A stretch of DNA of 21,767 bases from JBGPJM01 sp041485385. Lineage in GTDB: Bacteria > Planctomycetota > Phycisphaerae > Phycisphaerales > UBA1924. Under the pieces are notes generated by a model. It saw only the letters and a list, made by a program, of their open reading frames with translations. It was not told where the DNA came from and did not search any database. The stretch's first letter is position 1. Every line of letters starts with the position of its first letter. The stretch is taken from NCBI GenBank assembly GCA_041485385.1, contig JBGPJM010000064.1, positions 1-21,767 on the forward strand. Reading direction: 5' to 3'. A program made the translations under genes and the position numbers. Below, piece after piece: positions 15,761-21,767 of this stretch.

Positions 15761-18049
15761 GTGGTGCGAAAGGACAGGCCTGAACGTCCGTTCTCCTCGG
15801 TGTTCCCGTTTCAGAGTCGGTGTGCCTGCCTTGGGTTCTTGATCGCCGGCGCCATCGCCAGTCACGCCCGCGCGCAGCAGTGGGCGGCGTTGGGGCCCGC
15901 GCCGATCTCGGGGGTGCAGTACACGGGGCGGGTGGCGGTGGTGGCGTGCAGTCCGACGGACTCGAACCGCTACTTCATCGGCGCGGCGGACGGGGGCGTG
16001 TGGCGGACGGGCGACGGGGGTCTTTCGTGGATTCCGGTAACGGATTCGATGCCGACAACGTCGATCGGGGCGATCGCGATCGATCCGACGAACTCGAGCG
16101 TGGTGTACGTCGGGAGCGGGGAGGCGAACTTCGCCAACCACTCGCGGTACGGGTTGGGGATCTACAAATCGGTAGATGGCGGCGACAGCTGGACGCTGCT
16201 GGCTGGTCCGACGTTCGCGGGGCGATGCATCTCGAAGCTGGTCGTCGATCGGATCAATCCGCAGACGGTGTACGCCTCGGTGACGATCGCGGGGGGCTTC
16301 CCGACCATGGCGGCAGCGCGAGGGCACCCGCAGGCGGCGGGGCCGCTGGGGGTTCTCAAGTCGGCGGACGGCGGCGTGACGTGGGCGCAGCTCGCCGGTG
16401 GGCTGCCCGGCCTTTCGGCAACCGACCTGGCGATCGACCCCGTGGACACGCAGACGTTGTACGCCGCGATCGGGCACATCTTCGGGTCCGCCGACAACGG
16501 CGTGTACAAGACCGTCAACGGCGGCACGACCTGGACGCGGCTGGCGGGCGGGCTGCCGACGGCGAGCCTGGGGCGGATCAGCCTCGGCGTGGCGCCGACG
16601 AACCGGATGCGTGTGTACGCGCTGATCGCCAACGCGGCGGACGCGGCCGGCAATGGCGCATCGACGCTGGGCGCCTGGCGGACGGACAACGGGGGCACGA
16701 CGTGGACGTCGCTGCCGGTGGGGAGTTTCCAGGCGACGTACGGGTGGTACCTGTCGTATGTATCGGTGCAGCCGACGAACGCGGACGTGGTGTTCGTGGG
16801 CGGGCTTAACATCCTGCGGTCCACCAACGCGGGCGTGAGCTGGTCGAACGTCACGGCGCCGCACGTGGACAACCACGGGAACGCGTGGGACGCGGCGGGG
16901 CGGTTCGTCGTGGGTGATGACGGGGGCGTGCACCGCACGGCGAACCTGGGGACGAACTGGTCGCCGCTGAACGCGGGGGTGGGGGTGATCCAGTTCTACG
17001 CGGGGTTCTCGACGCACCCGACGGACGCGAACGTCATGATCGGTGGGACGCAAGATAACGGGACGAACCGGCGTTCGAGCGCCGGGACGTGGCAGCAGGT
17101 GTTCGGAGGAGACGGGGGGTGGACGCAGATCAACCAGGTGAACCCGTTGATCGTGTTTGCAGAGTCGCAGGGGACTGGAAGCCTTGGGCGCTCGACGGAC
17201 GGGGGGTTCTCCTTCGGCGGTTCGTCGTCGGGGATCATCGGGAGCGACCGGAACTGCTTTCTGCCGCCGTACCTGGTGGACCCGGCGAACCCGAACCGGA
17301 TGCTGTACGCGACGCATCGGGTCTATGAGAGCATCAACGGCGGCGTGACGTGGGCGCCGATCAGCGGGGACCTGACCGGTGGGAGCGGGGCCATCCGGGC
17401 GCTGGCGATCGCGCCGTCGGATTCGGACTTCGTGTACGCCGCGACCAACGACGGGCGCGTGCAGATGTCGACGGACGGGGGGCACGTATTCCAGCTGATC
17501 GCGGCGGGGGTACCGGGTTGGCCGCGGACGACACGGGAGATCGCGGTGCACCCGCAGATTCCGACGGAGGTGTACCTGGCGGTGTCGAACTTCGGGACGG
17601 ACCAGGTGCGGCGGACGACGGACGGGGGGCAGACGTGGGAGCCCTTGGATGGCGATCTGCCGGACGTGCCGGTGAACACGGTGGCGGTGGAGGTGCGGGG
17701 CGCGGCGACGGTGCTGTACGCGGGGGCGGACGACGGGGTGTACCGGACGGTCGACGGGGGAGCGACGTGGACGCGGCTGGGATGCGGGCTGCCGCGTGTG
17801 CCGGTGATCGACATGAGCGTGGAGCCGGCGCGGAACCGGGTGGTGATCGCGACGCAGGGTCGAGGAGCTTGGATGTGCCCGCTCACGGCGCCGGCGGACT
17901 GGAACATGGACCTGGTGGTGAACAGCGCCGATTTTTTCGAGTTTCTGAACTCGTTTTTCGCGGGGGCGGCGGATTTCAACGGGTCCGGGGGGACGGACAG
18001 CCAGGATTTCTTTGATTTCGTGAACGCGTTCTTTGCGACGTGCGGGTGA
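15761..18049 (+). CDS. Secreted BNR/Asp-box beta-propeller protein with dockerin-like C-terminus
   Basis: 762 aa. Residues 1-39 hold a signal peptide (hydrophobic CLGFLIAGAIA, cleavage after ARA). Residues 40-705 are a beta-propeller of sialidase/sortilin (VPS10) type. I count about 12 Asp-box-like turns of the form (S/T)-x-(D/N)-x-G-x-(S/T)-(W/F), for example SVDGGDSW at 137-144, TVNGGTTW at 251-258, SINGGVTW at 524-531 and TVDGGATW at 663-670. No sialidase catalytic arginine triad or Tyr/Glu pair was identified, so a binding or scaffold role is more likely than glycosidase activity. The dockerin-like tail is 706-762, ending ATCG. GTG at 15761 is chosen from AGGAGG at 15750-15755, five nt upstream; GTG at 15764, eight nt away, is equally possible. 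The frame extends upstream but overlaps the previous gene. Its stop codon is 13 nt from that of the convergent VKOR gene. Confidence 0.85.
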   Translation: MVRKDRPERPFSSVFPFQSRCACLGFLIAGAIASHARAQQWAALGPAPISGVQYTGRVAVVACSPTDSNRYFIGAADGGVWRTGDGGLSWIPVTDSMPTTSIGAIAIDPTNSSVVYVGSGEANFANHSRYGLGIYKSVDGGDSWTLLAGPTFAGRCISKLVVDRINPQTVYASVTIAGGFPTMAAARGHPQAAGPLGVLKSADGGVTWAQLAGGLPGLSATDLAIDPVDTQTLYAAIGHIFGSADNGVYKTVNGGTTWTRLAGGLPTASLGRISLGVAPTNRMRVYALIANAADAAGNGASTLGAWRTDNGGTTWTSLPVGSFQATYGWYLSYVSVQPTNADVVFVGGLNILRSTNAGVSWSNVTAPHVDNHGNAWDAAGRFVVGDDGGVHRTANLGTNWSPLNAGVGVIQFYAGFSTHPTDANVMIGGTQDNGTNRRSSAGTWQQVFGGDGGWTQINQVNPLIVFAESQGTGSLGRSTDGGFSFGGSSSGIIGSDRNCFLPPYLVDPANPNRMLYATHRVYESINGGVTWAPISGDLTGGSGAIRALAIAPSDSDFVYAATNDGRVQMSTDGGHVFQLIAAGVPGWPRTTREIAVHPQIPTEVYLAVSNFGTDQVRRTTDGGQTWEPLDGDLPDVPVNTVAVEVRGAATVLYAGADDGVYRTVDGGATWTRLGCGLPRVPVIDMSVEPARNRVVIATQGRGAWMCPLTAPADWNMDLVVNSADFFEFLNSFFAGAADFNGSGGTDSQDFFDFVNAFFATCG
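17876..18046 (+). repeat. Tandem dockerin-like repeat, tail of the propeller protein
   Basis: Codes for residues 706-762: CPLTAPADWNMDLVVNSADF, then FEFLNSFFAGAA, DFNGSGGTDSQDFFDFV and NAFFATCG. The first half is divergent (SADFFEFL for SQDFFDFL, and Asp at loop position 5). The codons differ from the other three tails, with TTT, GAT and a TTTTTT run. Confidence 0.75.
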
Positions 18050-18062
18050 GAGAGGTGGTGAC

Positions 18063-20078
18063 TCACTTCCCCTCTTTGGCCGCGACCTCGAGGATGCGTG
18101 CCATGAGGTCGTCCCCCTCGCGCTGCGGGCGCGGGACGATGCGGTTGTTGACGAAGACCAACGGAACGCTGGTGAGACCGAGTTGCTGGGCGGCGCGGCA
18201 GTCTTCGGCGATGGCCTGGGCGGCCTCGGGTTTGTCCATGGCGGCGAGGAGGGCGGCGGCGTCGAGGCCGAGCTGAGCGGCGGCGGCCTTGAGGGCGTTG
18301 TCATTGAAATCGGCCTGGTTCTTCAGCAGCCAGTCGTGCATCCTCCAATAGGCGTCGCTGCCGCCGAGCGTGCCGGCTGCCTCGGCCGCGAGCGCGGCGC
18401 GGCAGGCGAGCGGGTGGATGGCGCTCTCCGGCACCACGGCCGGGAGCGCGGGGTTGCAGCCTTTGTTCACGGGGTAATGGCGGAACGTGTAGCGGGCGCC
18501 GGAGCCGGAGGCGGGGAGGGCCGCGAGCGCGGCGCGGATGTCCTTGTCGATCGCGGCGGTGAAGGATTCCTGATAGTCGCCGAAGAGGACGATCTCGACC
18601 GGCTTGGGAGCAGCGGCGGCCTCAGGCGCCTTGCCGACGGCGAACGTCCATGAGCGCTGGTCGGGGGGCAGGGTCCTGGTGGGCTGCTGCTGCCAGTCAT
18701 CGATGTACTTCTGGGCAGCGAGGACCGGGCGGTCGGCGGCGGAGGTCTGCGCTGGGAGGTTGCGGGCGGCGAGATCGGCGACTGTTCGAGAAACCGTGTT
18801 CGCCAGATCGAGTGTCCACTTGAGCTCGACGCCGTTGATGAAGATCATGGGGGTGAAGAAGAGGCCGAGGGCGAGGCCGTCCTCGACGTCGGCCTGAACG
18901 CGGTGGAGCGTTTCGGGGCTCTGCATGAGGGGGGTGAAGGAGGCGGGGTCGAAGCCGAGTTTGTTGAGGCCGACGTTGAGCTGCTCCTGCGTCTCGAAGA
19001 GCCCGCCGACCTCGAAAAGCCAGCGGTGCATTTTGAAGAACCCCTCGTCGCCGCCGAGGATGCCCGCGGCCTCGGCCGCGCGGGCGGCCCAGCAGGCGTT
19101 GGGGTGGAGGGTGCGGCCGGCGTACTTGTTGCAATCGGTGCACATCGGGAAGTGCTTGACGGAGAGTGAGACGTCCTTGCGCGCGGCCAGGACCTGCTCG
19201 ATCTCGCCCTCGATGCGATTGCAGTCGGGGCACTGGTAGTCGGTGAGGACGACGATGCGGATGGGGGCGGACTCGGGGCCGGTGCGGTAGCGACCGGTGA
19301 GGCCGGCGGGACCCCAGCGGTCGGTGGGTTGCTGATGGCCGTTCTTCGCCGCGTTCTCGGCGGCGCGCTTGACGAACGCGGCGCGATCGACCTCGGCCTG
19401 GGCGGCGCGGTCGGCCTGGTAGTTGTGCTCGCCGATGGCGAGGCCCGAGGTGGTGAGCGCGAAGGCGACGGCCCAGGCGATCGGCCCGCGACGAAGAGCG
19501 AGCGGGCGGGCGGGAGCGGGGGGAACGGGACGAGTGGCGGAACGGCGGGGCATCGATGGAGGCTCCGTGTGTGGAACTGCGGAGAGTAGCGAGGTGAGGT
19601 GGAGCACAATGGTGAAGGAGAGGTTGGCGGCGTGGGTGGCGGCGCAATAGGGGCAGAGTTGTGCCCTCGCGATCATCACCCCTATGAAGACCAGCGACAT
19701 GACGGCGCCGAGATCGGCGAGCCAGCGCAGGGGGGAAGCGAGCCGGCCGCGACAGAGGGTCCACGCGGTGGCCATCGCGACGAAGTAGGCGAGGCCGGCG
19801 AAGGAGACGGGCCAGTTCAGCCCGGGGATCGTGCCCCACCTGGAGTTCTCCAGCGCGTCGCACGCGCTCTTGGGACCGCAGCCGGGGATGTGACCGCCGA
19901 AATGCTTGCGGACGAGCATGGCCGCGGCGGCGGCGGCAAGGAGTAGGAGAGCGAGACAGGCGATGCCGAGAAGGGGGTGGATTGGAGCGGGATCAGAGAG
20001 CGATGGCGCGGACACGGAGCCGCGCGGCGGCGGTGCTGCGATGGTCCTGGTCGGCTTAGCTCTGGAGTGATCGGCCAT
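18063..20078 (-). CDS. VKOR-DsbA-type disulfide bond-forming fusion protein
   Basis: 671 aa inner-membrane protein. Residues 33-170 are a VKOR domain with hydrophobic helices, the loop pair Cys67 and Cys73, conserved Ser79-Arg-Trp (IPG-x-x-W-P following) and the quinone-side CPYC at 142-145. Another helix at about 197-215 precedes a DsbA/thioredoxin-like domain (about 255-440) with CPDC at 283-286, extra cysteines at 313, 316 and 329, and a cis-proline at 410 (FTPMIF). A second thioredoxin-like domain (about 490-668) has QES at 503-505 in place of CxxC but keeps a TSVPL turn (Pro639). In VKOR-DsbA fusions, the membrane part re-oxidises the thioredoxin part using quinone, and that part oxidises exported proteins. 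ATG at 20076-20078 has AAGGA upstream; the frame extends to 20282, but that N-terminal addition is low-complexity and unlikely. It is divergent from the phosphatase gene. Confidence 0.85.
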   Translation of the reverse strand: MADHSRAKPTRTIAAPPPRGSVSAPSLSDPAPIHPLLGIACLALLLLAAAAAAMLVRKHFGGHIPGCGPKSACDALENSRWGTIPGLNWPVSFAGLAYFVAMATAWTLCRGRLASPLRWLADLGAVMSLVFIGVMIARAQLCPYCAATHAANLSFTIVLHLTSLLSAVPHTEPPSMPRRSATRPVPPAPARPLALRRGPIAWAVAFALTTSGLAIGEHNYQADRAAQAEVDRAAFVKRAAENAAKNGHQQPTDRWGPAGLTGRYRTGPESAPIRIVVLTDYQCPDCNRIEGEIEQVLAARKDVSLSVKHFPMCTDCNKYAGRTLHPNACWAARAAEAAGILGGDEGFFKMHRWLFEVGGLFETQEQLNVGLNKLGFDPASFTPLMQSPETLHRVQADVEDGLALGLFFTPMIFINGVELKWTLDLANTVSRTVADLAARNLPAQTSAADRPVLAAQKYIDDWQQQPTRTLPPDQRSWTFAVGKAPEAAAAPKPVEIVLFGDYQESFTAAIDKDIRAALAALPASGSGARYTFRHYPVNKGCNPALPAVVPESAIHPLACRAALAAEAAGTLGGSDAYWRMHDWLLKNQADFNDNALKAAAAQLGLDAAALLAAMDKPEAAQAIAEDCRAAQQLGLTSVPLVFVNNRIVPRPQREGDDLMARILEVAAKEGK

Positions 20079-20220
20079 CCCGGATTCCTTACCGACGGGT
20101 GTTGCCGCGGCAGCGGGGCAGTGTAGAAGCGTGCGAGCCGGGCGGACGCTGGCTCGGGGCGGCGGGGCCTGAGCGGGTCCCGGCACGGGCGGGTCGCGCG
20201 TGCGGTATGCTCGCCGCGGC

Positions 20221-20258
20221 GCCGGCGTGTGGTGGGCCTGTGACGCCGGCCCTGGAGG
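20221..20258 (+). promoter_or_regulatory. Hairpin and ribosome binding site in front of the phosphatase gene
   Basis: GCCGGCGT (20221-20228) and ACGCCGGC (20243-20250) form a perfect 8-bp inverted repeat around 14 nt. It ends three nt before the Shine-Dalgarno GGAGG (20254-20258), which is six nt from the ATG. If transcribed, the stem could affect translation. A lone TATGCT (20206-20211) could be the -10; no -35 is evident. Confidence 0.4.
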
Positions 20259-20264
20259 GCCCCG

Positions 20265-21593
20265 ATGTTGATGCTCGTTCATGGCGTGCTTCTGAGCCTG
20301 GCCGTCTGGTTGTCAACGGCCGCGCCGCCGCCCGAGCCGCCGATGATCACGCACGGGCCCTTCGTCGGCGCGACGGATTCGACTTCGGCATCGGTGTGGG
20401 CGCGTTTCTCGGACCCGGGGGAGTACTGGCTTGAGTTCGCGCCGGCGCAGGATGCCCGGCCGTGGACGATGATCCGCTGCAGGGCCGCGGCGGATTCCGA
20501 CGGCTGCGTGGTTTTTCGCGTGCCGGGGTTGCCGCCTGGCGCTCACTTCGACTATCGGATCGGTTCGGGGGCTGGCGACTCCAGGAAAATCCTGGCCGGC
20601 GGGCAGGGGTACGAGTTCACCGCCGCGCCGCCGGACGACAGCACGGCGCCCGTCCGCCTCGCCTTCGGTTCGTGCGCCAACGACGTGAAGTACAAGTCGA
20701 TGCCGGCGTTTGCGGCCATCAGCGCGGCCAAGGCGGACGTCATGATCATGCTCGGCGACACGCCGTACATCGATTCGACCGAGCTTGCGGTCCAGCGCAG
20801 GCGCTACCGGGAGTTCTTCGCAGTGCCGGAGCTGGCGTCGCTGCTGAGGTCCACCCCGCTGCACGCCGTGTGGGATGACCACGACTTCGGCAAGAACGAC
20901 ACTGATGGTCGGCTCAAGGGCAAGGAGCACTCCCGGCAGGCGTTCCTGGAGTACCACGCTAACCCGTTGGCGGGCGACGGGAAGGAGGGCATCTACACAA
21001 GCTTCCGGCGGGGGCCGGTGGAGGTCTTCCTGCTGGATACCCGCTGGTTCTCGGGGACCGAGCCATCATTTGCGGACCCGGCGAAGACGACCCTGCTCGG
21101 GAGGACTCAGTGGCAATGGCTGACCGACGGGCTGAAGAAGTCGACGGCGACGTTCAAGATCATCGCCGCGGGGATGATCTGGAACGGTGCGGTGCGCCCG
21201 AACAAGACCGATCATTGGATGAACTACCCCTACGAAAGGGATGCGCTGTTCCGTTTCATCGGCGACAATCGCATCAGCGGCGTGGTGCTGGTGGGTGGCG
21301 ACATCCACCGCTGCCGCGCGCTGCGCCTGCCGGTGGAGGCCTTGGCCGGGTACAACCTGTATGAGTTCATCGCGTCGCCGCTGGCGAACGATGTGCATAC
21401 CGACTCCAACGTGCCCACGGCGGCGCTGCTTCACGACGCCGGGGAGCCGCACAGCTTCGTGCTGATTACGGCGGACGGCGCGGCGAAGCCGCCGAAGCTG
21501 ACGGCCGAGTGCCGCAACGGCGAGGGGACGGTGCTGTTCTCTGTTGATGTGAGCGGCGACGAGCTGCGGGCGCGGACGGCTGGAGGGAAGTGA
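20265..21593 (+). CDS. PhoD-like phosphatase (alkaline phosphatase D family)
   Basis: 442 aa. Residues 1-20 form a signal peptide (MLMLVHGVLLSLAVWLSTAA). An Ig/fibronectin-like N-terminal domain (about 28-120, ITHGPFVGATDSTSASVWAR) precedes the metallophosphatase domain. The family motifs are all present: FGSC with Cys137, GDTPY with Asp165, WDDHDFGKND at 203-212, and GDIHR at 345-349 (Asp346, His348). PhoD enzymes are calcium/iron phosphodiesterase-phosphomonoesterases acting outside the cytoplasm to release phosphate from organic esters or teichoic-type polymers; the substrate here is not known. No twin-arginine motif is visible in the leader, unlike classical PhoD. ATG at 20265 fits GGAGG six nt away better than ATG at 20271. 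It is monocistronic, followed by the tRNA. Confidence 0.85.
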   Translation: MLMLVHGVLLSLAVWLSTAAPPPEPPMITHGPFVGATDSTSASVWARFSDPGEYWLEFAPAQDARPWTMIRCRAAADSDGCVVFRVPGLPPGAHFDYRIGSGAGDSRKILAGGQGYEFTAAPPDDSTAPVRLAFGSCANDVKYKSMPAFAAISAAKADVMIMLGDTPYIDSTELAVQRRRYREFFAVPELASLLRSTPLHAVWDDHDFGKNDTDGRLKGKEHSRQAFLEYHANPLAGDGKEGIYTSFRRGPVEVFLLDTRWFSGTEPSFADPAKTTLLGRTQWQWLTDGLKKSTATFKIIAAGMIWNGAVRPNKTDHWMNYPYERDALFRFIGDNRISGVVLVGGDIHRCRALRLPVEALAGYNLYEFIASPLANDVHTDSNVPTAALLHDAGEPHSFVLITADGAAKPPKLTAECRNGEGTVLFSVDVSGDELRARTAGGK

Positions 21594-21611
21594 AGCCGCC
21601 GGGCCGGCGAC

Positions 21612-21617
21612 TACACT
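21612..21617 (+). promoter_or_regulatory. Possible -10 box for tRNA-Val
   Basis: TACACT ends 10 nt before the mature tRNA 5' end and matches TAnnnT. No good -35 is seen at the usual distance. Confidence 0.25.
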
Positions 21618-21627
21618 TGGCTGGTTC

Positions 21628-21701
21628 GGGCGGGTAGCTCAGTTGGCCAGAGCATTCGCCTTACACGCGAAGGGTCCCGGGTTCGAGTCCCGGCCTGCCC
21701 A
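21628..21701 (+). tRNA. tRNA-Val (anticodon UAC)
   Basis: 74 nt that fold into a full cloverleaf. The acceptor arms are GGGCGGG and CCTGCCC (one G-U pair), the D-stem GCTC/GAGC, the anticodon stem TTCGC/GCGAA with loop CTTACAC (anticodon TAC), the variable loop GGGTC, and the T-arm CCGGG-TTCGAGT-CCCGG. The discriminator base is A. CCA is not encoded (TTT follows), so it must be added after transcription. It reads GUA and GUG valine codons. Confidence 0.97.
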
Positions 21702-21767
21702 TTTCTCCGGTGGTGGAAGAACACGCTGTCCTCCCGTGGGGGGGACCGCGTGCCCGGGTTCGTAGGC
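21702..21767. other. Right edge, no feature seen
   Basis: Sixty-six bases after the tRNA show no second tRNA cloverleaf, no start codon with a credible frame, and no attachment-site-like repeat of the tRNA 3' end inside this window. Confidence 0.5.

Noticed and set aside
15041..18304. 1087-codon minus-strand open frame opposite the propeller gene
   Set aside because: Arg/Pro/Val/His-rich with no domain; it covers two plus-strand genes with clear protein signatures.
20079..20282. N-terminal extension of the VKOR fusion
   Set aside because: Proline/alanine/arginine-rich, overlaps the phosphatase start, and a well-placed AAGGA supports ATG at 20078.
21628..21767. tRNA-Val as an integration site of a genomic island
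   Set aside because: No integrase gene and no second copy of the tRNA 3' end in the window; the window stops 66 bp later, so it cannot be judged.

Overview
This is a GC-rich bacterial window (third codon positions are nearly all G or C). It looks like a chromosomal segment of a planctomycete, most likely of the class Phycisphaerae; that placement is inference. The grounds are four secreted proteins that end in a compact double dockerin-like repeat closing on a cysteine, a prolyl-oligopeptidase-type hydrolase with the long C-terminal extension I associate with planctomycetes, and scattered secreted peptidases. I see no phage, transposase, CRISPR or plasmid genes.

Layout. At the left edge is the 5' end of a probable family 31 glycosidase (1-115, minus). 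It is separated by a hairpin terminator from a large secreted adhesion-type protein with two discoidin-like domains and a dockerin-like tail (229-2469, minus). A divergent 286-bp region leads to an MFS exporter (2756-4024, plus). Two minus-strand secreted zinc peptidases follow: a thermolysin/fungalysin-like enzyme (4336-7170) and an M14 carboxypeptidase (7299-9620). They carry different catalytic domains but nearly the same C-terminal ~345 residues. Next is a probable two-gene minus-strand operon: a secreted alpha/beta hydrolase (11880-14426), then a membrane protein that appears to fuse two conserved families of unknown function (9984-11843). Diverging from it are a DUF4198-like secreted protein (14583-15683) and a beta-propeller protein with a dockerin-like tail (15761-18049). 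Converging on these is a VKOR-DsbA-type disulfide-forming fusion (18063-20078). It is divergent from a PhoD-like phosphatase (20265-21593), followed by tRNA-Val(UAC) (21628-21701).

How the genes may work together. Nearly every protein is exported or sits in the membrane. Two peptidases, an esterase/peptidase-like hydrolase, a phosphatase and a probable glycosidase suggest breakdown of external polymers. The discoidin and propeller proteins suggest binding. The VKOR-DsbA fusion could oxidise cysteines in these exported proteins, including the cysteines that bracket every dockerin-like tail. The shared tail suggests one common sorting or anchoring route, but no cohesin or sortase-like partner is encoded here.

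The most interesting material is: the shared cysteine-bracketed tail and its near-identical DNA; the shuffled C-terminal module on two unrelated peptidases; the VKOR fusion with a second thioredoxin-like domain that has lost its CxxC; the fused membrane protein; a perfect 7-bp tandem repeat between the peptidase genes; and hairpins sharing the core GCCGTGG on both sides of the MFS gene.
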